64,000 nucleotides of DNA from Dehalococcoidia bacterium (GCA_025054935.1 JANWZD010000010.1:62001-126000); one strand, 5' to 3'. Shown: positions 51,490 through 59,910, counted from the first letter of the stretch. The notes: a model not told the origin generated them from the letters alone. Numbers and translations are program-made.

Positions 51490-51745
51490 CGGTCAGCTCC
51501 GCGCCGCCGCTGACCGGCGGCAAGATCGCAAGCTCCGCTCCATCAAAAAGCGGGCGTTCCGGCGAGGCATACTCGCCGTCAACCGCGAGCCGCGAAATTG
51601 CGGCAAAGCGGCGCAGCGCAGGGTACTCGCGCACCAGCGCTTCCACCGCCTCTCCGGCCGTTGTGCCCGCCGGCAGTTCAAGAAGCGCTGTCGGCGCGCC
51701 CACTGCCTCCCGCGCGCCCGCAAAGAGCCGCACTGTCACTCGCAT
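51476..51745 (-). CDS. moaD: MoaD sulfur-carrier subunit of molybdopterin synthase, extended C-terminus
   Basis: An 89-aa ubiquitin-fold protein (VRLFAGAREAVGAPTALLELPAGTTAGEAVEALV; LAVDGEYASPERPLFDGAELAILPPVSGG). The Gly-Gly that should be the C-terminus is followed by AELTDDTD because the stop lies inside moaE. A MoaD with this tail needs cleavage or an alternative end before MoeB/ThiF-type adenylation. ATG 51745 sits 6 nt behind TAGACT (leaderless). Confidence 0.88.
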   Translation of the reverse strand: MRVTVRLFAGAREAVGAPTALLELPAGTTAGEAVEALVREYPALRRFAAISRLAVDGEYASPERPLFDGAELAILPPVSGGAELTDDTD

Positions 51746-51751
51746 AGCGAA

Positions 51752-51757
51752 AGTCTA
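51752..51757 (-). promoter_or_regulatory. -10 box of moaD-moaE
   Basis: Minus-strand TAGACT, 6 nt before ATG 51745, without SD; leaderless. Confidence 0.45.
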
Positions 51758-51778
51758 CCATTCGGCGCCAGCACCGTT

Positions 51779-51807
51779 TTGCGGCCGAGAGAGGGGTGAT
51801 CTAGAAT
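51779..51807 (+). promoter_or_regulatory. Promoter of the membrane-protein gene at 51814
   Basis: TTGCGG (51779-51784), 17 bp, TAGAAT (51802-51807), 6 nt before GTG 51814; leaderless. Confidence 0.5.
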
Positions 51808-51813
51808 AGCCGC

Positions 51814-52275
51814 GTGACGGAGCGGCGAGACCGGGGCGTAAGTCGGCGCATCGAGCAGGAGATCGAGGAGATCCTCGCGAAAGCTGGCGATCTTGGCGAG
51901 GAGCCCGCGCCGTCGCGTTCCTTTGCGAGTTCCTCCCGCGCGTCTCATGACACGAGAAAATGGACCCCCGGAGCGTCTCGCGCCACCTCATTCTGGGGTC
52001 GGCTGAGCGGGACGAGCCGGCTGATGCTTCTCGCGATCATCTTCACCATCGCGGCCTACATCGCCTACTATCGCGCTCCGCTTCTCGGCATCCTGTGCAC
52101 GCTTGTCGCCGTCGGCTGCTTCATCAGCGCCTACCTCATCGCCTTTCGCGGTCCGCGCTACCTCGACAGAGAGCGCCGCTGGCGCGGGCAGCCGATCGAC
52201 TACGGCGACCCTCCCGGCGGCTCCCTGTTCCTGGCGGTGCGCCGCTGGTGGAGCCGCCTGACCCGCCGCTGGTGA
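51814..52275 (+). CDS. Small membrane protein of unknown function
   Basis: A 153-aa protein. A charged N-terminal 60 residues (IEQEIEEILAKAGDLGEEPAPSRSFA) precede two helices (LMLLAIIFTIAAYIAYY and LLGILCTLVAVGCFISAYLIA) and an Arg/Trp-rich end (GPRYLDRERRWRGQPIDYG, RRWWSRLTRRW). GTG start at 51814 next to a clear -10. Its 3' half is overlapped antisense by the reading frame from 52788. Codon pattern is normal. Function unknown. Confidence 0.6.
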   Translation: MTERRDRGVSRRIEQEIEEILAKAGDLGEEPAPSRSFASSSRASHDTRKWTPGASRATSFWGRLSGTSRLMLLAIIFTIAAYIAYYRAPLLGILCTLVAVGCFISAYLIAFRGPRYLDRERRWRGQPIDYGDPPGGSLFLAVRRWWSRLTRRW

Positions 52276-52788
52276 GCGGCGCCGACGCAGCAGGGGCGCT
52301 TGCGCTTTTCTCCCGTGCCGACGCGGCACGCTGGGCAGCCCAAGCACGGCAGCTATCCCCAGCCCAACCGCCAACGCGATAACCAGCAGCGCGCCCGGAG
52401 CGCGCCGAACGACATACCACAGGTCAGTCGGGCTGGTAATCCCCTGGGACCCCACCGCAGCGAGCGGGTCGCCGGTGCCGACTACGTAGAGGGTCGCTGA
52501 CCACGGCGGCGGCGGCACCGTTACGTCCGCCGCAAAGATCTCCCCGCTCGGGCGCAGAATGACCTCCGCCTCGCCCGCAGGGGAGCGCAGAATAACGAAG
52601 GGCTCGCTCCGCACAAGAGCGCGGCAGGACGGGTCCGGCGAATCGACATCGGCGACAAAGCGGGCGCGCTCGCCTGCAGGCGCGCCCGCCGGCTCGAGGC
52701 GAAGCCAGCCCGAGGCAGGACAGGGAGACGCCTGAAACGCCGCAGCGCCAAGGAGCCACGCCAGCAGGGAAGGCAGGATGACACTCAC
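51988..52788 (-). CDS. Exported membrane-anchored protein, doubtful C-terminal half
   Basis: Residues 1-160 look real: a signal peptide (ILPSLLAWLLGAAAFQASPCPAS), a beta-rich ectodomain (RFVADVDSPDPSCRALVRSEPFVILRSPAGEAEVIL) and a transmembrane helix (ALLVIALAVGLGIAAVLGL). After about 52300 the frame becomes low-complexity (RRRRSPAAGQAAPPAAH) because it runs antisense to the gene ending at 52275, which it overlaps for 288 nt. Either the two genes truly overlap tail-to-tail or the stop was lost. Function unknown. Confidence 0.5.
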   Translation of the reverse strand: MSVILPSLLAWLLGAAAFQASPCPASGWLRLEPAGAPAGERARFVADVDSPDPSCRALVRSEPFVILRSPAGEAEVILRPSGEIFAADVTVPPPPWSATLYVVGTGDPLAAVGSQGITSPTDLWYVVRRAPGALLVIALAVGLGIAAVLGLPSVPRRHGRKAQAPLLRRRRSPAAGQAAPPAAHRQEQGAAGRVAVVDRLPAPAALSVEVARTAKGDEVGADEAADGDKRAQDAEKRSAIVGDVGRDGEDDREKHQPARPAQPTPE

Positions 52789-52844
52789 GTGCCGGCAGTA
52801 TAGTCAATCGCGCACTGACTCGTGCTGCCGGAGAAGGAGCGACG

Positions 52845-53399
52845 ATGGACCCGACTGCGCGCGCGCGCCTTCACGCCCTGATCGAACGCCACGCTATTTC
52901 CCGCGGAGAGTTCGTCCTGTCGTCCGGCAAGCGGTCGTCCTACTACGTCGACCTGCGGCGCATTTCGCTCTCCCCCGAAGGCGCCTATCTTGCCGCCCTC
53001 GCCTTGCTCGACCTCGTTGACGGCGTGGCGATCGACGCTATCGGCGGGCCGGTCGCCGCGGCAGTGCCGCTCATTGGCGCAGTCGCGGCGGTCAGCTATC
53101 AGCTGGGCCGTCCGCTGCCGGGGTTTATGGTGCGGAAAGAAGCGAAGGCGCACGGCGCCGGCCAGCAAATCGAAGGGCCATTCGCGCCGGGCATGCGCGT
53201 CGCCGTCGTAGACGACACCGCGACTACCGGCGGCTCGCTCCTCTGGGCGGTCGAGGCGGTGGAACGGGCAGGAGGGAGCGTGGAACTGGTCGGCGCGCTG
53301 CTCGACCGCCACGAGGGCGCAGCCGAGCTGTTCGCGGGGCGAGGCTATCGCTATCGAGCGGTGTTCACCATCCGCGAGTTTGGGCTCGCGCCCAGCTGA
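52845..53399 (+). CDS. pyrE: Orotate phosphoribosyltransferase
   Basis: A 184-aa OPRTase converting orotate and PRPP to OMP. Sequence includes GEFVLSSGKRSSYYVDLRRISL, AIGGPVAAAVPLIGAVAAVSYQ, FMVRKEAKAHGAGQQIEG and the PRPP loop VAVVDDTATTGGSLL. ATG 52845 with SD GAAGGAG. A TATAGT about 45 nt upstream may be the -10. The other pyrimidine gene in the window, pyrH, is in another operon. Confidence 0.94.
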   Translation: MDPTARARLHALIERHAISRGEFVLSSGKRSSYYVDLRRISLSPEGAYLAALALLDLVDGVAIDAIGGPVAAAVPLIGAVAAVSYQLGRPLPGFMVRKEAKAHGAGQQIEGPFAPGMRVAVVDDTATTGGSLLWAVEAVERAGGSVELVGALLDRHEGAAELFAGRGYRYRAVFTIREFGLAPS

Positions 53400-53448
53400 G
53401 GAGCAGGGGGTATGATTCTCGCAGCACGCGGCCGAGGGAGAGGCGAGG

Positions 53449-54006
53449 GTGATCGATAAGCACCGCGCGCGGCTGGTCTTTGCGGCAGCCGCTCATGGGT
53501 CCCTAACGGCGTTTGTGATGACGCACGGGCTCTTCCTCCATCTCATCCCCCTGCTCTCCCCCCTCCTGCTGATCGGCGCGCCCATCATTGGCGGCATGCG
53601 CGCGCGGGGACGCGCCCGGCTCGGCCTCGGCGGCGCGATCGTGGTCGCATTCTGCATCACGATCGCGAATGTCTTCCCCTACCTGCTCGTCGTGCCGCTC
53701 GTGCTGGCCAACCAGCACCTTTTCTCCAGCCCGGCGACCGCCGCTCAGGTGACATCGTTCTTCCTTTGGCTTGTCGGCGGGTTCGTCGTCTACTCCATGG
53801 TCGCCGCCTTGATCGGGATCCTCGTTCGCCATCTCCGCCCGCCGAAAGTGCCGGTCACCCCGGAACTGGTGCTGACCAAGCCGCACCTCGTCAGCGAGCA
53901 GGAGCTTTGGGTCGGCGACCGCCGCCTCGCCGCCGAGCCGAGCGCACTCCGCAGCGCAGTCGCGCACCATGCGGACCCCTACCCTGCCTATGCTCGCCAC
54001 AACTGA
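53449..54006 (+). CDS. Polytopic small membrane protein
   Basis: A 185-aa protein with about three to four helices (FLHLIPLLSPLLLIGAPIIGG, GLGGAIVVAFCITIANVFPYLLVVPLVLA, FFLWLVGGFVVYSMVAALIGILV) and a polar C-terminal 60 residues. GTG 53449 with SD GAGAGG. No family recognised; it may follow pyrE on one transcript (49-nt gap). Confidence 0.6.
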   Translation: MIDKHRARLVFAAAAHGSLTAFVMTHGLFLHLIPLLSPLLLIGAPIIGGMRARGRARLGLGGAIVVAFCITIANVFPYLLVVPLVLANQHLFSSPATAAQVTSFFLWLVGGFVVYSMVAALIGILVRHLRPPKVPVTPELVLTKPHLVSEQELWVGDRRLAAEPSALRSAVAHHADPYPAYARHN

Positions 54007-54154
54007 GCGGGGCGCTCTCCTTCAGGAGCGGGCTGCGCACCATTAGGCGCTCCCCGTTCGTCAAGCGCGACGCGCCGAGGACGGCAAGCAGCGCCGCGTT
54101 CCGTCCCCTCTTCTCTGCCGCGCTCCAGCTGGCCAAGCACAGCGCTGCATCGGC

Positions 54155-54160
54155 TACACT
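54155..54160 (+). promoter_or_regulatory. -10 box of the methyltransferase-GT4 operon
   Basis: TACACT, 9 nt before GTG 54170; no SD, leaderless likely. Confidence 0.4.
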
Positions 54161-54169
54161 CCGGCCGCC

Positions 54170-54943
54170 GTGACCACGATCCCGCCCTATCGCGAGCCGT
54201 TCATCTGGGGCCATAAGACCGTGCCGCGCGGCAACACCGCGCTCGGCCATGCGCTCGAAGCGATCGGTCCGCGCGGCGGGCGCCTCCTCGAGGTCGGGTG
54301 TGGAGCCGGCCGGTTTATCCGGACGATTGCCAGCCTGCGGCCCGATTTGGAGCCGCACGGTTCAGACCTCGGGCCGAAATCGATCCGGCTCGCGAGCCGC
54401 TACCGCGACGGCGTTGCCTATACGCTCGCAAGCGCGACGGCTCTCCCTTACCGCGACGAGTCGTTCGACACCGTCATCCTGTTCGACGTGCTCGAGCACA
54501 TCCCCGGCGCCGGACCGGAGGAGGCGCTCAGCGAAATCCATCGCGTGCTGAAGCCAGCGGGCGTGTTCCATGCCCTCGTTCCCTGCGAGGGCCAGCCCGG
54601 CACGCTGTTCTGGATCCTCTGGAAGCTCCATTTCGGCGGCGACCTGAAGGTGCGCCATGGGGATCATGTCCAGCGGTTCGACCGTCAGGAGGTGATTGGG
54701 ATGGTCGAACGCCACGGCTTCCACGTGACGGAGCTTCGGTTTAGCATGCACCCGATCGGCCAAGTGAAAGATATTCTCACCTATGTCGCTCGAGAGCCCT
54801 GGTTTCGCCGGCTGCGGCTGGGCGGCCTGCCGTTTCAGGCATTGATGGCTGCGCTCTGGGCTGCTGGGGTCGTCGAAGCGCGCGTGCTCAGCCGGGTCGA
54901 GCGCGGTGCCGCGGTCGTCCATCTGACTGCCGTCCGACAATGA
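54170..54943 (+). CDS. SAM-dependent class I methyltransferase
   Basis: A 257-aa methyltransferase. Motif I RLLEVGCGAGRFIRTIASL and the post-I segment SDLGPKSIRLASRY bind SAM; YRDESFDTVILFDVLEHIP (motif II) and EEALSEIHRVLKPAGVFHALVPCEG (motif III) follow. Its ending overlaps the GT4 start (ATGA), so it likely modifies a glycan or lipid made by that pathway. The C-terminal HERHGFHVTELRFSMHPIG-type tail is common in polyketide/sugar methyltransferases. Confidence 0.85.
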   Translation: MTTIPPYREPFIWGHKTVPRGNTALGHALEAIGPRGGRLLEVGCGAGRFIRTIASLRPDLEPHGSDLGPKSIRLASRYRDGVAYTLASATALPYRDESFDTVILFDVLEHIPGAGPEEALSEIHRVLKPAGVFHALVPCEGQPGTLFWILWKLHFGGDLKVRHGDHVQRFDRQEVIGMVERHGFHVTELRFSMHPIGQVKDILTYVAREPWFRRLRLGGLPFQALMAALWAAGVVEARVLSRVERGAAVVHLTAVRQ

Positions 54944-56097
54944 GTGCAAGGCCCCTGCGCGTCCTCATGCTCTCGAAGGCGTGCTATGTCGCCGCCTACC
55001 GGACAAAACTGGAAGCGATGGCGTCGCTCCCGGAGGTCGAGGTGACGCTCGCTGTTCCGCCCTACTGGCAGTTCGGGCGGCGGCGCGAGCCGCTTGAGCC
55101 GGGCAATGACCGCAACTACCGCTTGATTGTCCTCTCGCCTCTGCTGAACGGCAACCACCACCTCCATTTCTATCCCGGCATCGGACGGCTTCTCGATGAA
55201 ACGCAGCCCGACCTGTTCCACATCGACGAAGAGCCGTACGACGTTGTCACCGTCCATGCTCTCTGGGCCGCACGGCGGCGAGGCATCCCGGCGCTGTTCT
55301 TCACCTGGCAGAACCTCGACCGCCGCTACCCGCCGCCGTTCGAATGGTTTCGCCGCTGGACACTTGCGCACGCGGCGGGCGCGATCGCCGGCAACGCCGA
55401 AGCGGCAGCGATCCTCCGGCGCCGTGGCTACCGCGGTCCGCTGACCGTGCTTCCGCAGTTCGGCGTCGACCCCGACCTTTTTCCATTTCGGCCGCCACGC
55501 GACGCTGTGCCGGTCCGGATCGGCTATGTCGGCCGGCTCTGGCGAGGGAAGGGAGTAGACCTCCTGATCGAGGCGGCAGCCGGGCTGCGCGGCGACTGGC
55601 AGCTCGACCTCCTCGGCGCGGGCGATGAAGCGCCCGCGCTCCGCGCCCTCATCGATCGCCTCGGTGTCCGCGAGCGCGTCCGCTTGCTGGGAAGCTGGCC
55701 CTCCCACCAAGTCCCCGCCTTCTACCGCACCCTCGACCTGCTCGTCCTCCCCTCGCGCACCCTCCCCAACTGGAAGGAGCAATTCGGCCGCGTCCTGATC
55801 GAAGCGATGGCCAGCGGCGTCGCCGTCGTCGGCAGCAATTCGGGCGAGATCCCGAACGTGATTGGCGATGCCGGCTGGATTGTGCCGGAAGGAGACGTGG
55901 CAGCGCTGCGCGCTCAGCTGCAGGCGGTGATCGACTCGCCGGCGCTCCGCGCGGCAGCCGCCGAGCGCGGGCGGCGACGCGTGCTCGACCGGTTCACTCA
56001 GCAGCGCATCGCGACGGCGACAGTCGCGTTTTACCGCTCGATCCTCGGGCAGACGCCGGGCTGCAGCGACGCCGCGCCCGCGCTCAACCCCGCCTAA
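54940..56097 (+). CDS. Glycosyltransferase family 4
   Basis: A 385-aa GT-B transferase. The C-terminal Rossmann half has IGYVGRLWRGKGVDLLIEAAAGL, LDLLGAGDEAPALRALIDRLGV, LLGSWPSHQVPAFYRTLDLLVLPSRT and the EX7E-type EQFGRVLIEAMASGVAVVGSNSGEIPNVIGDAGWIV that contacts the nucleotide-sugar donor. The N-terminal half holds HALWAARRRGIPALFFTWQNL. Starts coupled to the methyltransferase; acceptor unknown. Confidence 0.9.
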   Translation: MSARPLRVLMLSKACYVAAYRTKLEAMASLPEVEVTLAVPPYWQFGRRREPLEPGNDRNYRLIVLSPLLNGNHHLHFYPGIGRLLDETQPDLFHIDEEPYDVVTVHALWAARRRGIPALFFTWQNLDRRYPPPFEWFRRWTLAHAAGAIAGNAEAAAILRRRGYRGPLTVLPQFGVDPDLFPFRPPRDAVPVRIGYVGRLWRGKGVDLLIEAAAGLRGDWQLDLLGAGDEAPALRALIDRLGVRERVRLLGSWPSHQVPAFYRTLDLLVLPSRTLPNWKEQFGRVLIEAMASGVAVVGSNSGEIPNVIGDAGWIVPEGDVAALRAQLQAVIDSPALRAAAAERGRRRVLDRFTQQRIATATVAFYRSILGQTPGCSDAAPALNPA

Positions 56098-56108
56098 TAG
56101 GCAGCACC

Positions 56109-57956
56109 GTGCCTTCTTCTCCCTCTGCCTCCCCCTTCGCGAGCTGGCCGGGACGGGCGCTCATCGCTGCGACAGCGCTCGCCGCGCTCAGCTTTGCCGC
56201 GTTCTCGCTCTACCGCCACGCGACCTTCAACAGCGGCGCGTTCGATCTCGGGATCTTCGACCAAGTCGTCTGGAATTCCTCCCAAGGCCGCCTGTTTGCC
56301 AATACTCTCAGCGAGTCGCGCAACTTCCTCGGCCAGCATCTGTCGCTCATCCTTCTGCTGCTGGTGCCCCTCGCATGGGTCGGCGCGAACGCCCCGGGAC
56401 TGCTTGTCGTCCAGGCGATCCTGCTTGCGGCGGCCGCGCTGCCTATCGGCTGGTACGCCCTGCGCCGAGTGGGAGGATGGACCGCCCTGATCATTCCCGT
56501 CGGCTATCTCATCCACCCGACCCTGTTCGCGACGGCGTCGTTCGACTTTCATGAAGTCGCGTTTGCGCCGCTGCTGCTCGCCGTTGCCCTCGGCGGGCTC
56601 CTGACGCGTCGGCGCTTGCCGTTCTACGGTGCCGCTCTCGTCCTCCTCACGGTGCGAGAGGACATGGGGATTATCGCCGCCGGCCTCGGGCTGTGGGCGG
56701 CCTGGCGCGCCGGCTGGCGAGACGCGCTTCTCCTCGCCGGGGTCGGGCTGCTGTGGACCGCGCTCGCGGTCCTCGTCGTCATCCCGGCATTCAGCGACAG
56801 CGGCCGGTACTTCTACTTCTGGCGGTTCGGGGCTCTTGGCGATACCCCGGATGCAATCGGCGCGTCGCTGCTCACGAACCCGCTTGCGGCTGTGACAACA
56901 ATGCTCGCTCCGCGCAAACTTCTCTTTCTCTTCGAGCTTCTCGTCAGCTGGGGAGGGCTGCCGCTCGCCGCGCCGGCGACGCTGCTGCTCGCCCTGCCGA
57001 ACCTCGCCTATCTGCTGCTCGGGCAGTATCGCCCCTTAACCGAGCTGATCAGCCATTACCCCGTGACGCTGCTGCCGCCGCTCGCCTTCGCCGCCGCCGA
57101 CGGCCTCGCCTGGATGCGGCACCGGCTCCCCCGCCTCGCGCCGCTTGCGGCCGCAGCGAGCCTCGCCGCGATGGCCGTCATGGCCGGCATGCGTCTGCCC
57201 GAGACCGCGGCGCGCCGACTGAACAACGGCCTTGCGGGAGACACGGCTCACCTTCGGCTGGCGCGGGAGATGCTGCGCCTGATCCCGCCGACAGCCAGCG
57301 TCAGCGCCCAAACGGGGCTCGTCCCTCACCTCTCCGCCCGGGAGAAGATCTTCCTCTTCCCGCGCTATGCAGATGCCGAGTTCGTGGCCCTCGACACCCG
57401 CGCCCAGCGCTATGCCCCGCCCGGCTCCCTCACCTATGAGGAAGGGTTAGAGGAAGTCCTCTGCGAGGAGGGGTGGGGCCCCCTGTTCGAGCGCGATGGC
57501 CTCCTGCTGCTGCGGCGCGGCTCAGGCGGCATCCTGTTCCCTGCTGCTGTCCCCAGCTACGCGCAGCCTCGGGGCGACCGCTTCGATGACGGGCTGATCC
57601 TCGAAGCAGTCGAACTGCCCCTCGGCGCTCTCCGGTCCGGCGCAGTGCCGCGCATTGTGCTCTACTGGCGCGCCGAGCAGCGCCCCTCCCGCGACTGGAC
57701 GGTCTTCGTCCATCTCGTCGACGCAGAGGGAAGAGTGCGCGGCCAACTTGATGCGCCGCCTCACTGCGGGGACTCCCCAACCAGCGGGTGGGAGCCGGGG
57801 CGTTTGCTCCGCGACGACATTTGGATCGTGCCCCAGCGCGTCATGCCGCCCGGCCTCTATCGGATTGTGCTCGGCCTCTACGACCCCAGTACCGGCGCCC
57901 GAGCGCTCAGTCAGGGCCAAGAGGCGATCGAGCTCGGAGGGCTTACGGTGCGCTAG
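56109..57956 (+). CDS. DUF2079-family membrane protein with C-terminal beta domain
   Basis: A 615-aa protein, GTG 56109, 11 nt after the GT4 stop. The N-terminal part has AFSLYRHATFNSGAFDLGIFDQVVWNSSQGRLFANTLSESRNFLGQHLS, the diagnostic DUF2079 segment, and about ten helices. From about residue 460 to the end is a beta-sandwich with WTVFVHLVDAEGRVRGQLDAPP and GLYRIVLGLYDPSTGARAL, akin to repeats at the C-terminus of the gene at 40.4 kb. DUF2079 proteins are GT-C-like and probably handle polyprenyl-linked sugars. Ends 14 nt inside the convergent bactofilin-like gene. Confidence 0.75.
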   Translation: MPSSPSASPFASWPGRALIAATALAALSFAAFSLYRHATFNSGAFDLGIFDQVVWNSSQGRLFANTLSESRNFLGQHLSLILLLLVPLAWVGANAPGLLVVQAILLAAAALPIGWYALRRVGGWTALIIPVGYLIHPTLFATASFDFHEVAFAPLLLAVALGGLLTRRRLPFYGAALVLLTVREDMGIIAAGLGLWAAWRAGWRDALLLAGVGLLWTALAVLVVIPAFSDSGRYFYFWRFGALGDTPDAIGASLLTNPLAAVTTMLAPRKLLFLFELLVSWGGLPLAAPATLLLALPNLAYLLLGQYRPLTELISHYPVTLLPPLAFAAADGLAWMRHRLPRLAPLAAAASLAAMAVMAGMRLPETAARRLNNGLAGDTAHLRLAREMLRLIPPTASVSAQTGLVPHLSAREKIFLFPRYADAEFVALDTRAQRYAPPGSLTYEEGLEEVLCEEGWGPLFERDGLLLLRRGSGGILFPAAVPSYAQPRGDRFDDGLILEAVELPLGALRSGAVPRIVLYWRAEQRPSRDWTVFVHLVDAEGRVRGQLDAPPHCGDSPTSGWEPGRLLRDDIWIVPQRVMPPGLYRIVLGLYDPSTGARALSQGQEAIELGGLTVR

Positions 57957-59109
57957 CCGCAGCTGGCGTGACGCCGCCACGGCCAGCGCGGAACGCTGCC
58001 AAGAGCGCCGCCCCGAGCCCAAAGAGGGCTACCGCCAGCCCGACGACAAAGCCGACGACGGGCACCGCGCCGAGCACGGCGAGGATCGCCGCGCCGAGAA
58101 GAAGCCCGGCCCACTCTGCGCGAGACTGGCCGACGCGCCGAAGGATCGTTCGGCCGAGCCAGAAAGAAATGATTGCCCCAGCGATGACCAATCCCAAGAC
58201 GAGAAGTGCGGCCACTGCAATGAGCAGCGGTCCGAATCCGAGAAGAAGCGCGAGCAGCAGCAGAAGGAGAAGAGCAACTGGCGCCACCAGCACAACAAGC
58301 ACGCCGACGCCGAGGCTCGGAAGCGGCGCCCGCTCAAGCTGCTCGACGGTCGCGCGCACTCCGCGCGGAGCAACGAGCAGCCATCCGAGACCAACGGTCA
58401 CCACGCCAAGGAACGCCCGAATGATGTTCCAGATGATGCCAAGCACGACCTCCGCCGGCGAGGGCGGCGCCGGCGCCGCAATCGCGGTGCGTCCCCGATT
58501 CGTGGTCACCTGCGCGCCGGGCTGAATGGTCGCGTCACGCTCGCTGCGGTATTGGAGGCTTCCCCCAATCCGAGCGGTCGGACCGAGAGTAAAGGCGCCG
58601 ACCGTAAGGTCAACATCTCGGCGAACCGTTCCCGTGAGCTGCACCTCGCCGCCGCCGCCAAAGAGCGACCCGTCCACCGTTCCGCCAACGGTGATCCCGC
58701 CGGCCGAAACGACCAAGTCGCCGCCGACCCGCGCCGAGGGCGTCAGCTCAATGCTGCCCGCCGCGGCGAGAAGGTCGCGCTGGATCTGCCCATCGACCCG
58801 AACCGTTCCGCCCGCCGCCCGCACGCCGCGGCTGACTTGCCCGCTGATTTCGATCGTGCCCCCGGCAGCAGTCACTCCGCCCTCGATCCGGCCGCTGATG
58901 ACGACGGTCTGCCCCGCCGCGAAGACATCACCCCGCACCGTTCCTTCAATGCGAACGGTCGCGGCAGCGAGGTAGACATCGCTATCGATCGTCTCGGTCG
59001 CCCTGATGACGATGCTCTCTCCGGAACGAAAATCGCCCGCCGCCGCTGGTGCGGGAGCAAACAGCGCGCCCGCAAGACCAGCAAGAACAACGCCTCTCAA
59101 CCAGCGCAT
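57943..59109 (-). CDS. Bactofilin-like beta-helical exported membrane protein
   Basis: A 388-aa protein with an N-terminal signal (LRGVVLAGLAGALFAPAPAAAG), then about 180 residues of short beta repeats (DSDVYLAAATVRIEGTVRGDVFAAGQTVVISGRIEGGVTAAGGTI, SGQVSRGVRAAGGTVRVDGQI) of bactofilin/polymer-forming-cytoskeletal type, a linker, and four helices at the C-terminus (LGIIWNIIRAFLGVVTVGLGWLLVAP, VLVVLVAPVALLLLLLLALL, etc.). Unlike cytoplasmic bactofilins it appears exported. ATG 59109 with SD GGGAGG. Confidence 0.78.
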   Translation of the reverse strand: MRWLRGVVLAGLAGALFAPAPAAAGDFRSGESIVIRATETIDSDVYLAAATVRIEGTVRGDVFAAGQTVVISGRIEGGVTAAGGTIEISGQVSRGVRAAGGTVRVDGQIQRDLLAAAGSIELTPSARVGGDLVVSAGGITVGGTVDGSLFGGGGEVQLTGTVRRDVDLTVGAFTLGPTARIGGSLQYRSERDATIQPGAQVTTNRGRTAIAAPAPPSPAEVVLGIIWNIIRAFLGVVTVGLGWLLVAPRGVRATVEQLERAPLPSLGVGVLVVLVAPVALLLLLLLALLLGFGPLLIAVAALLVLGLVIAGAIISFWLGRTILRRVGQSRAEWAGLLLGAAILAVLGAVPVVGFVVGLAVALFGLGAALLAAFRAGRGGVTPAAASAP

Positions 59110-59367
59110 ACCCACCTCCCTCGGCTGTGATGGGTCCACTACTAGGACGTCGGAAAAGGCGCGGCAGTGAACGGCCGGCTCGTCCCCCTCCCTGCGGGAA
59201 GGCGGCTCGTCGCGACTCGCCTCGCGCACCTTCGAGGTGCAACGTACCCCTATGAATATGAGGATGGAATGCGCGGCTGGCGAAGCGCAATCCCCTTCTC
59301 CGGCGGGCTTGCCCGCGAGAGGCACAGTGCGGGACAGACGCGCCCTTCCTCGCCGAGCTCGCCGGCG

Positions 59368-59910
59368 CTACTCAGAGTTGCCCTGAAGACGCGGCAGCGC
59401 CAGCATCAGTGCGGCGAGCGTCTTGGCATCCTCGATCTCGCCTCGCCGAACGCGGGCGAGGAGATCGTGCAGGGGCACGGGAACCACCTCGATCGCCTCG
59501 TCAGCCTCCGGCGCAGCATCCACCGCACGCAGATCTTGGCACAGGAAGCAATGCAGCAGTTCTGTCGAGTAGCCGGGCGCAGCATAGAACGCGCCCAGCC
59601 GTTCGACGCGGCCGGCCGCCCGCCCGATCTCCTCGGCAAGCTCGCGCGCAACGGCCGCCTCCGGCACCTCCCCCGGCTGAAGCGTGCCGGCGGGGAACTC
59701 CAGCAATTCGCGGTCGGCAGCGCGGCGGTACTGGCGGACAAGCACCAGCCGCCCTGCCTCGTCAACCGGCGCCATCACGACGGCGCCGGGATGGACAACG
59801 ATCTCGCGCCCGACGCGCGCGCCATTCGGGAGCGCCACCGTTTCCACGCGCACAGAGAGCAGCTTGCCTTGGTGGACGGTCGTCGCTTCGACGAGACGCT
59901 CGCGGCTCAC
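59368..59910 (-). CDS. Nudix hydrolase, ADP-ribose pyrophosphatase type
   Basis: A 180-aa protein with Nudix box AGTLQPGEVPEAAVARELAEEIGR and upstream GAVVMAPVDEAGRLVLVRQYRRAADRELLEFP, the ADP-ribose/NDP-sugar pyrophosphatase pattern; YAAPGYSTELLHCFLCQDL follows. GTG 59910 overlaps the GNAT gene stop. End of the tlyA-nadK-recN operon. Confidence 0.88.
   Translation of the reverse strand: MSRERLVEATTVHQGKLLSVRVETVALPNGARVGREIVVHPGAVVMAPVDEAGRLVLVRQYRRAADRELLEFPAGTLQPGEVPEAAVARELAEEIGRAAGRVERLGAFYAAPGYSTELLHCFLCQDLRAVDAAPEADEAIEVVPVPLHDLLARVRRGEIEDAKTLAALMLALPRLQGNSE

Noticed and set aside
57655-59130. 491-aa plus-strand open frame
   Set aside because: It is low-complexity (Arg/Asp/Lys-rich) and antisense to the bactofilin-like gene; no start signal.
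59110-59367. Additional small gene or RNA in the gap before the Nudix gene
   Set aside because: Only a short hairpin (GCACCT-TCG-AGGTGC at 59227-59241) and an open frame with no SD were seen; not enough support.
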